A stretch of 64,000 nucleotides of DNA from positions 1-64,000 of the forward strand of contig KN805408.1 in the NCBI GenBank assembly GCA_000818945.1, given 5' to 3'. Shown piece by piece: positions 48,771-63,700 of the stretch. Position numbers and translations under genes: made by a program. A model generated the notes under the pieces. It saw nothing but the letters and a program-made list of their open reading frames with translations. It was not told where the DNA came from and did not search any database. This stretch comes from Schizochytrium sp. CCTCC M209059 (lineage: Eukaryota; Sar; Bigyra; Thraustochytrida; Thraustochytriidae). The stretch's first letter is position 1; every line of letters starts with the position of its first letter.

Positions 48771-51700
48771 ACTCCAATGCCAAAGACTACAGACGCAGCA
48801 TCCGCCGGTCTCTCCGTGCTTGGTCTCGGGCTTCGCTTCCCTAACCATCGCGGTGCTGACACGGATCTAGAAACTCTCGAAGCCTTTCACGCAGCTCTTC
48901 ACGAGGACGACGGGGACACCGCTTCCTACAAACGCCTCGTGCAGCGTGCGCGTTTTGCGGATCAATTCCTGAAAAAGGGCATTAGTGCAGAACAAGCGCG
49001 GTGCATTCCCTTTGCGCAACGACTTGCCTTGGAGACCGCCTTCTCTGCGCTAGCAGATGGGCCGCCTGGACTTCTCGAGGCCGCCAATCACCGCGTCGGA
49101 GTCTTTGTAGGCGCGTGGGACGGAGGCTGTCGTGAGGTGATGCAAAAGACCAGTGAAGATGAAGCGGCTTCTGCACACGCTGCTGCGGGATTCTCAACAT
49201 CCATCATTGCCAATCGCATCTCGTACATGCTTGACCTCTCTGGTCCAAGCGTTGTAGTGGACACAGCCTGCTCTAGTTCGCTAGTTGCGCTCGACTATGC
49301 ATGCAAGTCCATTGCAGCGGGAACTTGTGAGGCTGCTCTCGTGATCGGCGTCAATGTTGTTGACGAGACAAATTCGGACTCTCGCACCGCACTGCTCCGC
49401 CAAGGTGGGTTTCTCTCACCTTCATCGGCATGCTTTGCCTTTGATGACCGCGCCGACGGATATGCGAGAAGCGAAGGCGCTGGTGCACTTCTCCTTGCAC
49501 GCGCGAGTCTTCTCCCTGGCGCGCAAGATTATGCACGTGCCAAGGTCGCTGCGGTCAGCGTGAACCAGGACGGACGTACCGTCAATCTCCATGCGCCAAA
49601 CCCTGAAGCACAAACAACGCTCATTCAAGAAGCTTGCCGCATGGCGGGCGTTGAGCCTCATCAGGTGTCTTTTGTGCAGACGCATGGCACGGGAACGCGC
49701 CTGGGTGATCCCATCGAGGCAGCTGGTCTTCACGCAGCGCTGCGACCTTCCTCTTTCCCGAATGAGTCCCGCAACGTCGAATCACCATCGCTGGCGGCGC
49801 CGGGACCTTTGTTTATGACGTCTATTAAGTCCCAATTTGGACACCTCGAAGGAGCAGCCGGAATGATCGGTCTCATTGCCACTATACTCGCGCTGCAGAC
49901 CCGGGAACTCCCTGCCAATCGTCGTCTGCAAAAACTTAATCCAGCCGTTGACTTTGATGCCTGGAATCTGGCTCCTGTGGGCCCAGTGGGTCCTGTGAAG
50001 CTACCTGCGGAAGCGCAAAGCCTTGTGGCCGGCGTTTCTTCCTTCGGGTTTGGTGGAACGAATGCTCACGCTCTTTTACAGTCGGTCGGACCTCTTCGCG
50101 CACGAGAGGAATTTGCATCTCGGGAACCCATTCGTTGGTCTGAGAATTTTCACACTATTTCTTTTGCGCCATTGCTTTCGGAGCCAATCGATCTTGGCGA
50201 TAAGAGCGATTTGGAAAGTCTTATGGATCATCGTCTAGGGTCTCTCGAAGTAGTTCCAGGTGCCTTTTGGGCGATCATCGCGTCTGAAATGAATCCCGGC
50301 GCCCAACTTCTTGCCCTTCGCTATGTTTCGCTCACGCAACTTCCGGTGGGCGACGCTTGGTCCATTTCACTGCGCCGTGGTTCTAAGAAGATGGCGATTG
50401 TCAACAACGCTGGTGATAGCGTCTGCGAAGCCATCGCACGGTACAATCCTTCACCCTTGCAGGCACTTGGCAGCTTGGCGGATACCATGGCAGCCTGCTC
50501 GTGTGCCCTGGACCTCTCTTCGTTCTACACACGATTGGGAAATCGGTATGGTCCTCGGTTCCAAGCGCTTCGTGAGGCGCGCGCAAGTGACGATGGAGTC
50601 ATTCTCGCCAATCTCTGTGTTGACAGACAACACTCATGTTCCGCGAGAGTCTCGCGTTCCATTCTACTCGATGCTGCGGCACATGCGTGCTTTCTTGCCT
50701 TTCAAGATCAAAGCGCAATCGAAGAACCTCATTACGCTAACGGTTTCGAGGCACTTTGGTGCGATCGGCAATGGCTGCAGAGCAACCCGGAAACTACAAC
50801 ATGGCATTGCGTTGTCTATCGTCAAGATTCTTTGCGCTTCGATTGGGATATCTTCTCTCCGACGGGAAAGCTTGTCGTTTCCGCGCGAGGGTTTACTTTG
50901 GGGAAAACGCGCGCGACCCGCTCCTTATCAGTCCCTCTGCAACGCCAGCACGTGGTTGTGTGCCGTTCTGTCTGGCAATTCTTAAGCTCGGAAGAACTCG
51001 CTTCGCAGCGTCGTGTAGAGCCGGATCTTGTCATTAGCGAACTGTGCTGCGAATCGCTTCATAAGCGCATTCAAGGACTTCTCGAGTCCACAAATCGACC
51101 CCGCGTGTGTGTTCGTATCCAAGACTCTGCACAAGAGGGCTACATTCGCTCGCTGCGGCGTGAAGAGCCAGCATGGCCCCTTCATATGTATTGCGGCCCC
51201 GATCACGAGGACGTTGTCGTTCTCGAGGATGAGCCAGAGGTTCTCGTATCTGGGCCAGATCAACTTGCTGTGCGCCGGCTGGTTCCCCTGGAGGATACCC
51301 GTCAGAGCACGGTCACGAGTCCTTTGCCTGTCGTCTGCCCTGTTGAGAATGGAACCTATTTAATTTCCGGCGGAGCAGGTGCCATTGGGTTGAGGATGGC
51401 TCGTGAATTACTTGCTCGTGGTGCTGGCAAAGTTCTTCTGCTGGGTCGCTCGAAGATGCCGAGCGGTCAATCAGCCGCATCTCTTCGGGGCTCTGTGTAC
51501 CTGCAGTGCGACATAAGCGATGAAGCAAGTGTCCGCAGGGTTGTTGGGCCCTATGCGAACGAAATCCGGGGCGTCATCCACTGTGCAGGCGTTCTTCGCG
51601 ACGGTATGATTGGAAATCTTTCCAATTTCAGCGAGGTTTTCGCCGGCAAAGTTGTTGGCGCAGAGTCGCTGATGAAAGTCGTTGACCCTCTACGTGATAC

Positions 51701-54700
51701 GGTTGACTTTTTCATACTTTGTTCTTCGGTCACTTCATGCCTTGGAAGCGCGGGTCAAGCCAATTATGCTGCTGCAAATTCCGTTCTCGACGCACTTGCT
51801 GAGGCTGCAGCGTCCGAAAAGGTCGTCAGTATTCAGTGGGGGCCATGGCATGGCCCACAAAGCATGGCAGCTGCATCTGCTGCGAGGTGGGAACGTCTAG
51901 GACTGCCTCCCATGGATCCAGATCTCGCCACCGATGCGTTATTCTCTCTTAAGCGTGGTTGCGGTCCTGTAATCTGTATTGCAGGCATGGATCCTCATGC
52001 CCCAGGAGCAGCAAGTTCGTGGGCTCGCGAACCCATGGTACGGGAGCTCTTTCTCAATTCGAACACAATGACATCTTCAGAATCCATGAAAACGTCTGAT
52101 GACGCGCGGGTGCTGGTTCACCGCATTTCATCTACTTTCATTGACAATTGTGACGTTGGCGAGAACGAAATGACACCATGGCGGGATGCTGGTATGGACT
52201 CACTCGCCATGGTAGAATTTCGCAATATGCTGCGCATGGCAATTCCGGAGCACATTACGTTGCGAGACACCGTGCTCTTTGACTACCCAACCCCTCGTGC
52301 GCTAATTGACTTTTTGTCAGAGGCTATGAATGGTTCTCGTGTGCCTAGTCAGCGCCAAAATCTTGAAAAGGTAGTCTCTGCTGCTTCGAGTGGTGCCTTG
52401 GCTGTCACCGGAGTTGCGTGCCGACTTCCTGGGGGAGTTGCCTCCCCTGCAGCATTTTGGGATCTTTTGCAGAGTGGACGTGACACCATGACCGATATTC
52501 CTCTGGGCCGGTTCGACTGGGAAGAGTCTACAGATCGTCTCTATGCTCGAAAAGCTGCCTTTGTGGACAGCGTAGACCGCTTTGACGCCGACAAATTTAA
52601 GATCGCCTCCGTTGAAGCACAGCAGATGGACCCGCAACAGAGACTCGCGCTTGAAGTTGCCTCCGAGGCACTCGCAGACGCTCAGTTGGATGCGGACGCT
52701 CGAGTTGGGGTCTTTGTAGGCGTCATGACCAACGATTGGGCTCGGCTCATGGACCCAGCCAGGCCTACGGCATATTCTGCGTCGGGTCAGATTCCTTGCG
52801 TTCTCGCCAACCGAATCTCCTATGTTCTCGGTCTTCAAGGTCCGTCCATGGCAATCGATACTGCATGCAGTTCTTCCCTTGTGGCGCTGGACGTCGCAGC
52901 TGCATCGTTGAATCGCGGAGACTGTGACGCAGCGATCGTGCTTGGTGTGAACCTTATCCTCGACGATGGTGTTCACGCTGAGGAATGTGCGGCTCGAATG
53001 CTTTCAGCCTCGGGACGCTGTGCAACTTTTTCTGAAGATGCCGACGGTTACGCTCGCGGTGAGGGCTGTGTAGCATTCGTTCTCGAGCCAGAGGACACTG
53101 CAGAGAGAGCTGACAAGGCAACATGGGGCAGTGTTCTCTCCACCGCAGTCAACCAGGATGGACGAAGCGCCAACTTGACATCTCCGAATGGTCGAGCACA
53201 AGTTGACGTGGTCCGCCGAGCGCTTGCTCGAGCAAAGCTTGTCGCAAACGACATCAGCTACATCGAAACGCATGGCACTGGCACTCCGCTAGGAGACCCC
53301 ATCGAAATTGGAGCTTTGAGCGATGCTCTCGACAGTCATACGGGGCAGGTTTGTCTGGGTGCCCTCAAAACCGTCATTGGCCACGGAGAGGCTGTTGCTG
53401 GCGCCTCGGGTGTGCTCAAGGCTTTACTTTGCATTGAGCACAGTGAGGTCCCAGCCAATTTGCATCAGTCAAAGATGAATCCTAAGGTTGCAGAGGTCGC
53501 CGCGCCTTGGATGCGTTTTCCTCAAAAGGGACCATTTGAGTTGCCCAATCGAGCCATTGCAGGCATTTCGGCGTTCGGATTTGGTGGGACCAACGCCCAT
53601 GCCATCTTGACAGGGCCAAAGGGTCGCGCGCGCAAGTCTTCTGAAAGTACGCGGATTATGAAGGATCAGGCCGCCCCACGTATGCCATGGAAAGAAGATG
53701 AGCTCGTCTACAGAATATCATGGAGTGCTGGCTCTTCTTCTCCTTCCTCTGCCAATAACGCCGAGTTGACACCAATCCATCAGGTGCAAACTTTTGAGGA
53801 TGTCCTCGACGTGGTTCGGAACGTGCCAGCGCATGAGAGACTCAAGGTGACCTTTGTGACCCGCGACTCTGCAACGTGTGCCTTTATTCGCTCGCTCCGG
53901 CTCGCTCGTCCTTCATGGCATCTTCGTCTTGTTGAATCGCCTCGTACATCGTTGGACGGAGTCATCTTCGACAGGGACGCTCTCGAACAACGCGTAGATG
54001 ATCGTGGTCACGTGAGCATTCCGGTTCTTCAGCGAGCTCCACACTTTGTGCCATACAGTCTCGGTGGTCTTCAGCATCTTGGTCCTGTTCTTATTACAGG
54101 AGCATCAGGAGGCATCGGTCGCGCGCTCATTGACTCGCTCCTCGACGCGGGGCTTTCCCAGATTTACGCTCTTTCACGGAGCGGCAAGGCCTCGGATGAT
54201 CCGCGTGTGGAAGCGATTCAGTGCGATGTTTGTGATGCCGCATCCGTGGAGCGCGCCGCAGAATACATCGGGCAAAGCCAGGTCTCTTTCATCTTGCACG
54301 CAGCGGGCATTCTCGAAGAAAAGAGTAGTCTCGAGCTAAATTTCGACACTGTGGAAGCTCACAATTCGGCAAAAGTTCATGGGACGCGTAATCTTGCTTC
54401 GAGCTTTCCGAGTGCTTCACTGATCGCGTTTTCGTCAACATCTTCGGTCTTTGGAATGCGTGACGCTCCTGCATACGCCATGGCAAACGCGTCTATGGAA
54501 GAAGAAATTACACGTCTGCGCGCAGGTGGTGTGCGCGCAGCAAGTTTACTTTGGGACCTATGGGCAGAGACTGGCATGGCGCACGCGCGCTCGATGGGAA
54601 GTCGCAAACGTGGCTTGAGTACTCGCCGGGCTTGCCAGATTCTTGTCGGTGTACTTCAGAATTGGGATGAAACTTACGATCCTGATGGGCTCATCATTCT

Positions 54701-57700
54701 CGCAGCGGATCTTGCTCGTTTGCGCAAAAGCTTGGCTAACCCAGCGCTCCTGGACGCACTCGCACCATCTTCAGACCTAGCAGTTTCGGCGCCTGAGCGA
54801 GGTGAGTCTGGCGATCGTTTTGCACCTGGTCTGGGTCCTTCTCGACCGCCTCTTTCGCAGAGTCTGCGTCAAGCCTCGGTTGCTGAACGCAAGGCTATCC
54901 TGGAAGACTGGCTAATCGTCAATGCTCGGCAGCGCTATACGGACACGAGTGTTGTTCTTACACCCCAAACCTCCTGGCAGCAGGTCGGTTTCGACTCTCT
55001 GTCCATGACCGAATTTACTGCCGCTTTAAATGATGCCATTGGCTTCCGCAACTCGCCGGATGAGCTCTCGGACACTGTCATGTTCGATTACCCTAACGCG
55101 CATGAACTTGCGAGTCACGTAGCCCAGGTGTGGGAATTGGAGTCGCGAAGCTTCGTCAGCGAAAGCAATCCCGCTTCGATAGTTGCAGACCAAGCGCCTG
55201 AAGCAGCTGTTGTGAGCATGGCTCTTCGCTTCCCTGGATCGCGCCTCAACGCAAGCCCTGAGGGATTTTGGGACTTTTTGTGTAGCGGAGGCGACGCGAT
55301 GCAGGACATTCCTCCGGAACGTATCCCTACTTTGGCTCACGACAATGTTGACAAGGAGAATGAGAAACGTTTCTCTGGCGTATACGTCCGCAGAGGCGCC
55401 TTTTTGCACCCAGATCTCTTTGATGCCGACATCCGTGGAGCCTTTCCTTTCTCGGATGCAGAAAGCCTAGCCATGGACCCTCATCAACGTCTTGGGCTTC
55501 AAGTCGCAGGCGAGGCGCTCGAGTCTGCCAAAGTTGGTGGCGCCAACATGACCTGTGTTGGAGTCTTTGTTGGAGCGCAAAATACAGAGTACACGCTGTC
55601 CCAGGCTGATCGAGTGGGGACCTTTACTGCGACAAGCACAGCTCTTTCCATCATTGCCAATCGCATTTCCTACGCCTTTGACCTGTCTGGCCCCTCTACG
55701 ACAATCGACACGGCATGCTCTTCATCGCTCGTTGCTCTGGACGCTGCGCTAAAGGCTCTTCATGCAGGCGATTGCACGAGCGCGCTCGTTTTGGCCGTCG
55801 ATCTGATGCTTTCGCCCCACCGCTTTGAGACTACCTGCGCGGCGCGCATGCTTTCGCCAAATGGTCGTTGTGCGACTTTTTCGGATGCGGCCGACGGATA
55901 TGCTCGCGGTGAAGGCTGCGCTGCATTGGTCGTGACGCTCGATGAGTCGAGTGAACTTCCAGCCTGGGGCATTGTTCACGGCATCGCGCTCAATCAGGAC
56001 GGCAAGAGCGCAAATTTGACATCTCCGCGTGGGCCCGCCCAAATCGCCTGCATCGAGTCTGCCTTGCAGCGTGCAGGCGTTGTAGATCGCGATCAAGTCG
56101 TCTTTGTCGAAGCCCATGGCACGGGGACCAAATTAGGCGATCCTCAAGAGCTCGAGGCTCTGTCGACCGTCTTTAAAGACCGACGCAAGCCCTTGCATGT
56201 TGGTGCCGTCAAGTCATCGATCGGACATCTTGAGGCGGCCGCAGGTTTGGCGGGTGTAATCAAGGCGCTATTGAGCCTCAAACACGGCGTGCTGCCTCCA
56301 AATTTGCACTGTGATCAGCTTAACCCCCGGATTGCAAAGCTTCAGACGCGCTGTCCTCTGCGCTTTCCTCAAGGTCAGATGATCAAATTGGAACCTGCAG
56401 CGCATCGCCTTGCTGGTGTCTCTTCGTTTGGATTTGGTGGCACAAATGCTCACGTGATTCTTGGATCCGTACCGGATGCACGTGCCGACCGCGCAGCTCG
56501 TTGCTTTCGGCCAAACCTCTTCACCGCACGTGCGATCGAACTTCGTCCGATAACCGGTGTTCCAGGCAAGTGGAAGGAAACATTGCTGCCTAGGACCGCA
56601 AATCTCATTCGAAACCACCGCGTCGGCTCACTATCAGTGCTCCCTGCGACATCGTACATGGAGCTCGTGCACCCACTCTTTGAGGGGGCCGCTTTGGAAT
56701 TTTCGGATCTTGATTTGCGTAGTATGTACTTTCTCGAGATGGCGAAGCGCAGTGAAGCAAAAGCAGACGCTTCTTTGGAGTTTGATCTCGAGCTAGATGA
56801 AGTCACAAGCACTGTGTCGATTTCCTCGGCCCGTGACGGGCGCCTTCGAGCGACGATGAAAGTAAGAGAGATGGAGACCGCGCCTCCTCGAGTCGATCTC
56901 GCCATGCTCCGTGAAAAGTGTAGGCGCGTACTCCCAAGTGGCGACGCATTGTATGAAACAATTGGAAACCAATACCAAGGGCCATTTTGCGCCGTGTCGG
57001 CCGCATGGTCCAGCAAGGATGGTGACTTGCTGCTAGGTCGAGTGTCAATGGACCAGTCCATTTCAGCGGAAAGCCTTGCTTCTGCCTGGCTAGACGCGGC
57101 ATCGCATGTGGCGCTAGCCGCGATGGACTTGGAGCATCGCAAAAAACCAGTGTATGCAGAGAGTGTAAAGGGCTATATGCTTGCGGCCGCGAACATGAAG
57201 CGTCAAGCCGCTGCCGATCCCTTTGTTTGGTCGTGTCTTACAAAAACGTCAGACAATACTTTCGACATGCAGATCTGCAGAGACTCCGGTGAGGTGCTCG
57301 CTCAGGTACGTCAGTTCAGCTTCGGGTTCTTCTCTGGGACGTCATCCGAGATATCGAAACCGTTGCAAGATTCGACTCGTTTGTGGAGAGATGAGTGGGT
57401 CGAGCTTACCCTTGGAAGAAACGACTCGCAACTCGCTGTTGAGGTCATCGATCTTCCTACCGCAGAAACCTTACTCCCAGAGTTGGCCCATCGCTTGCGC
57501 ATGGGTCCATCCAATGCTTACGTAGTGCTGGCGCACACAGCCATGCACTGTGGGCTCATCGCATGCACGCGGCGCGAGTACACGAGTGCAACGCTTATCA
57601 CCGTAGAGGGCGGCAGACTACCGAGTGGCGTTCATGCTGCTCAACTTGTCTCTGTGGCACGCAAAACTGGAATGACCTCGTTTCGCGTCAGCTCTACGGA

Positions 57701-60700
57701 TGCAAGCATATATGGTCGTAAGAGAGTTGCCATGGAAGCTGCGAGCCCGAAAGACGCGCTTTTGCGCGTGCAGCGTGGCGCGACGTATCTCGTGACCGGT
57801 GGCGGCGGAGCTCTTGGACTGCAGGTCGGGAGGGAAATTGCATTGCGTGGTGGCAACGCTGTCCTCTTGGGGCGCTCTGCGCATCTAGCACCTGGTGTGG
57901 AGCTCCCTGCAGGCTGCCGCTATGTATGTTGTGATCTTACGGTTTCAAGTGCTGTCTCCCGAGTCCTCAGCAAGTTGGAAAAACTTCGTGGAATTGTGCA
58001 TTGCGCAGGTGTCTTGCGCGACGGGACGCTCCAATCCGTGCAGCCGAATGATTTCAAAGAAGTCGGCGCCCCCAAGCTGCAAGGAGTGCAGGCGCTCTTG
58101 GATAATGTCAACAGACGGCAACTGGATTTTGTGGTGCTCTTTTCCTCGATCGCGGCTACAATTGGGTCCGCAGGTCAAGGGGTCTACGGTGCAATTAACG
58201 CGTCCCTGGACGCGATTGCTGAACGCGAGCACGCGAATGGCACACCTATTGTGAGCATTCGCTGGGGTCCTTGGTCAGGCGCTGGAATGGCAGCAACGCT
58301 ACAATCAAAGTGGAAAAGGATGCGTCTACAAGCTTTAACGCCTCGAGATGCCCTTGACGAAATGTTTCGGCTGCCCCGTACCCATGCGGTCGTGACAATC
58401 TGCGAATTTGATGATGCAAATGAACAGTCTCTTCCAGCGTCGGGCTCTGCAGAATTGCATGCGCGACCCGGGTGGTCTCGAAGCAGCTTGTGTGAGCTCA
58501 TTCTGGACATTGCACAAGAGGTTAGCCCTGATCATACTCGGGTTGGCATGGAGGATCCGTGGCGGGACGCCGGTCTCGACTCGCTCGCCATGGTAGAGTT
58601 TCGCAATCTGCTTCAGGATCGCATTGGCACCGATATGGCTCAACTTGAAGATACGCTATTGCTTGACTATCCAAACGCTGATGTACTGGTTGACTGGCTC
58701 GTGTCACAGCTTCCATCCAGCGCCGAAGGACCTGTCGGTAACGAAAATTTGGTGATGAGCATTGTTAACAGCAATGACAACACGGCGCCGAGATCTCTCG
58801 TTGGAGATAAAGAGCACATGAAAAAACAGGTTTGCACCACCACCACCACCACTACCACTAAGAGCAACGACAACGAAAATAACAGCATCGACGGATTCTG
58901 GAAGCAGACAGAATTCGCTGCTCCAAATGAGGCGGTGGGATACACGCCAAGAGCTACAGCAGTTGTGACCGGCGTTGCATGCAGACTTCCAGGAGGTGCA
59001 AACTCTCCAGATCGCTTTTGGGAGCTTCTTTGCTCGGGTCGCGATGCCATGCGACCTGTTCCCCTCTCGCGATTCGACATGAGCGCTCACTTTGACACTG
59101 ATACATCGGTCCCTGGCAAATCGTATGTGGACCGAGGCGCTTTCATTGACAATGTTGATGCTTTTGACAACAATAAATTCGGTATCTCTGATCTCGAAGC
59201 AGCACGCATGGATCCTCAGCAGCGCATCGCTGTGGAATGCGCCTATGAAGCTCTCGTGAGCGCTGGCGTGGTCGAGGAGCCAACCATGCCTGGCGCTAAA
59301 GTGTCTCCATCCGCGGTAAAACAAGCCAAAGTCGGCGTCTTCGTTGGAATGATGACAAACGACTGGGCCTCAATGGATCATGGTACGCCCTCCGCCTTCA
59401 CTGCTACGGGTCATTCCCCCGCAGTAGCGTCGAACAGAATCTCATACATTTTTGGTCTCACCGGCCCTAGCATGACCATTGACACTGCATGTAGCTCCTC
59501 TCTGGTAGCGCTTGATGCAGCGCGCAGAAGCTTGGAAAGCGGGGATTGCGAGGCAGCTCTCGTCGTTGGTGTCAACCTGATACTTTCGCCCCAGCTATAT
59601 GTGGAAGAGTGCGCAGCGCGTATGCTTTCCCCGCGGGGTCGCTGCGCAACCTTTTCGGAAGATGCCGATGGATATGCGCGCGGTGAAGGCTGCGTTGCCA
59701 TCGTTTTGCAGCGAAGCGATGATCCAAGCCGTTTATCAGCGCTTGGTGAAGTTCTCAGTACCGCTGTCAATCAAGATGGACGCAGTGCAAACATTACCTC
59801 GCCCAATGGACGAGCGCAGGAAGAGGTCATTGGCCTCGCGATTGAGCGAGCCGGAATTCTTCCCGACAATGTTGCTTACGTTGAAACTCATGGCACTGGG
59901 ACTGCCCTTGGTGATCCGCTCGAGGTAAGCGCGCTCTCGCGCATTTTTCGGGACAGGGAGACTCCACTCGTACTTGGGGCGGCCAAGGCCTCTGTAGGGC
60001 ACACCGAGGGAGCTTCCGGACTCACGGGTCTTTTGAAGGCATTGCTCTGTGTACATCATGGTGTGGTACCAGGAAATGCAAGCCTCGAAGATGGCCCCAA
60101 CGCAAGACTTAATCCCAAAGTGCAACAAGTTGCACTGTCGCAGATGCGATTTCCCGGGCGCGGGGCGAGCGTTATGCTTCCAGTGGACGCGACGGCTGGC
60201 ATCTCAAGTTTTGGTTTTGGCGGAACGAACGCTCACGTTATTGTACGAGCCCCGAGTGCACATGAAGGGCATTTTGATATGAGGCGGGGCCGAGAAGATA
60301 TTAGCTGGGCGCCAACGCGCTTTAGAAGTCCTCTTGCCAGGAAGGACATTTCCGCGACTGGTCATCATAGTCTCATGAGGGATGAAAAGGAACGCGAGTC
60401 ACGAGAAAAGTGCGCGCCACGTGAATTTGGATTCTCGGTCAAAGCTGCAGCTCATGAGGTGCTCGATCTTTTTCTCTGGGAGTTGGCCGCTGCAGAGCCA
60501 CACGGGCAAGACGATCAAGAACTTTGGAATATTCAGTTCGAGGATCTACACCAATGCTCGATGGGCCGTCTCTCTGTCGACACAAAGCACCGTCGGATCA
60601 TCAACAAGGACGAGACATCAGGAGGCCAAGTCATTTGTAGCGCCGCAGGGCCCGGTGGCAGCGGGTCGTACACATGGCTTGATGAAAGTAATGTAGAAGA

Positions 60701-63700
60701 CGTGTGGGAACAGAAATCAGTCGCATGGTTTCGCGAGCAGACGTCTTCGCTTGGATGGCGCTCCAATACACTGACAGCAAGTGAAATTTTCGTTTCACGA
60801 GAAACAAATGCTATTCGACTGAACTTCCCGCAAGGTGCGTTTTCCCAACACGGTTATCTATATGCGCCAAATTCTCTTGGCGAGTGCGTGTTGGCTTTGG
60901 GGTTGACGCAAGTATGGGAAGAAGAAGCTCGAAAGGGCTATCGTGTTACGACTGTTCCTTCCTTGACGTCAATCGATAGATTGTGGAACGCTGCAGGCCC
61001 AAATTTGTCAAAGTCCGCGGGGGAAGGAGCATTCCATTGCATTGTTCGTGCATGCGGGGACTTGACGCTCATTGATGGGGCTTGCAACAAGACAATATTG
61101 AGAATGCAAGGTGCACAGTGCGCTTTTGGACAAGGCTTTGGCGGAACATCGACGTACACTCGATCCTGGACACCTCGCCATTTATCTGCATGTGCGAGGC
61201 CGTCCGTCATCCGTCAAGCTGGACTCGAGGCTGCACGGCGACATGTACACCCCGTTGAAATGAAGGACCCTGCGGGAGATGAAGCATTGGAGCATTATTG
61301 TGCTGAGCACATTCGAAAAACGCTCGCCGCAATGCCTTCCGGTTTCGAGCCCTCTGAACCACATCTCGCGCTTCTCTACCGTCGATGGCAGCGCGCCTAT
61401 GGCCATACTTCTGGCGTTGTAAAAGCGCAGAAAACGTACCAATCAGCGCCCTTAGGTGTAGAGTTTGACTTTGCTCAAAATTGCGTCGACGCGCTGCCTG
61501 CGATTATCAAGGGAGAACGGCCCGCTCTAGACGTTCTCTTTTCGAAACCCGCGTTAACGACCCGTTTGTACAGTGAGTCTACGCCTTCGAATACATGCAA
61601 TCGAGCGATCGCGCAGAGTGTCCAGGGCATTGCTGAAAACATTTACAATACAGCGTCTAGTTCTCAGATATTGCGCGTGCTCGAGCTCGGCGCGGGAACA
61701 GGAGGCACTACAATGCATGTAGTTGACTTGCTCGACCAAGAGCGCACGGAATACGTCTTTACGGACATTTCTGACTACTTTTTGCGTCAAGCTGAAACCA
61801 CCTTTGCGTCTTACAAAGACATGATGCGGTATGCTTTACTGAATGTGGAGGAACGTCTCGCACCGCAGGGCTTTGGCCCGAGTCAGTTTGACATTATCAT
61901 TGCCTCCAACATTGTCCACGCAACGCAGGATTTACACGTGACCTTGAGCAACATTGCTAAACTCCTCGTCCCGGGTGGTTGCTTTTTGCTCAATGAAGCC
62001 ACAGTTTCAACTGCGTTTCTTGACGCGACATTTGGTCTTACAAGTGGGTGGTGGCGATTTGCAGCCGCACAAGATGCTTCAAGGCCCGAGCGAGATGGAC
62101 CCTTGCTAGCACCACTGAAATGGCGTTCCTTGCTTTTGTCCGAGGGTTTTGCTAGCTTTGAAGTGGTGCACGAAGCGGCGCAAGGCCAGGTCGTCATGGC
62201 AGCTATCCTCGATTCCAGCACTTTGCACCCGCCCTCGGCCTTGCAGCCCTTGGCGAGGGCTGGGATCAGCGTCGTGAGCGATCGGCAAGACGACGAACTC
62301 TTCCATGCGCTCCACACAAGCTCGCTAGGTGAAGGCGCCTCGATTGACGCCCTCGCTCTTATCGCCTCGAGGGAGTGTGAGGTTGGCCTGGAAGCTGATG
62401 CAACACGTTTCTGGTTTGAGACGCTGCAATCATTTGCAAGCAAGCCACAAGGCGCGCTTGTGGTCGTGACGCGGTGCGATGAGTGTCCTTTGCATGCAGC
62501 GCTCTGGGGTATGGCGAGGAGTCTCTCCTTGGAGATGTCTCCGGGATCGTGGCGCATCGTGTGTCTCGATCTTGACAGAGACTCGCAAGTACCAGATATA
62601 GTTTCCGCAGTGCATGCCGAAGTCCTTTTGAAGCCTTCTAATCAGGAATCGGGAATGCTACAGGTTCGTCTCATGAGCGGGGAACGACATCTCGGTGTGC
62701 TCGACCGATATGCGGTGCCTGTTCCACCACTTTCGCCTCCAAAGCTGGACGGCACGTATGTAGTGACGGGTGGACTGGGTGGTCTTGGTTTGCTCACGGC
62801 CTCACTGTTACTTGACCATGGTGTGAGGAACCTCGTTCTTGTGTCGAGGTCTGGGCGTCTTCGTGAGAATGATCTCAACGCGTCGACAGAGGCAGACATT
62901 ATGAATCGCATCATGAGCTATGAAGGTGTTACCTTGAGACTCGTGGCGTGCGATGTTGGCAATCGAGAGGATTTGGAGCGCAAGGTGTTTAATCGAATCG
63001 ATGCAGACGATCGCCTCCCTCCCGTGCGGGGCATTGTGCATGCAGCCGGCATTCTGCGCAATCGCGCAATGAAAAGTATGGACTACGCGGCAGAATTTAT
63101 GCCTGTATTCGTGACCAAGGCCAAGGCGGCAAGACATCTCGACGATATCGCCCGAGAGCGCAGGTATGATCTCGAGCACTTTGTGCTGTACTCTTCTGCT
63201 GCAAGCACCTTTGGTTCTGCTGGGCAGAGCAACCACGCTGCAGCGAATGCAGTCATGGACGCCATTGTGTCCCAACGACGCGCAGCAGGCCTTTGCGGAA
63301 CGTCGGTTCAGTGGGGCGGATGGGATGATCTAGGTGCAGCAGTAGCGTCACAGCGAACGCAGGAAACGGTACTTGGTCGTGGAATGGGGCTACTTCCGAT
63401 TGAGAACGGCGCGAACGCGATTCGAGACATTTTCCGGAGCGAAACAGCGCCTGTTTTCGGCGTTAGCGCGGTTTCGTGGCCAGTCTTTGGGCCTCAGCAG
63501 ATGGACCCTACCTTTATTGATCGATTTTACCAGGCAAAGCGCCCGCTTGGTGCAAGGGAAACGGAAGATGCGCAACCGACGTTCTCACAGCCCGAGGCGA
63601 AGAGCATGCAGGAAGACGGATCGACTGCCAAGGGCGAAGCGCAGGCATCGTCGCTCGTCGAGGCTTTGCTCAATGAATGTGGGATCCAAGACATGTCCGC

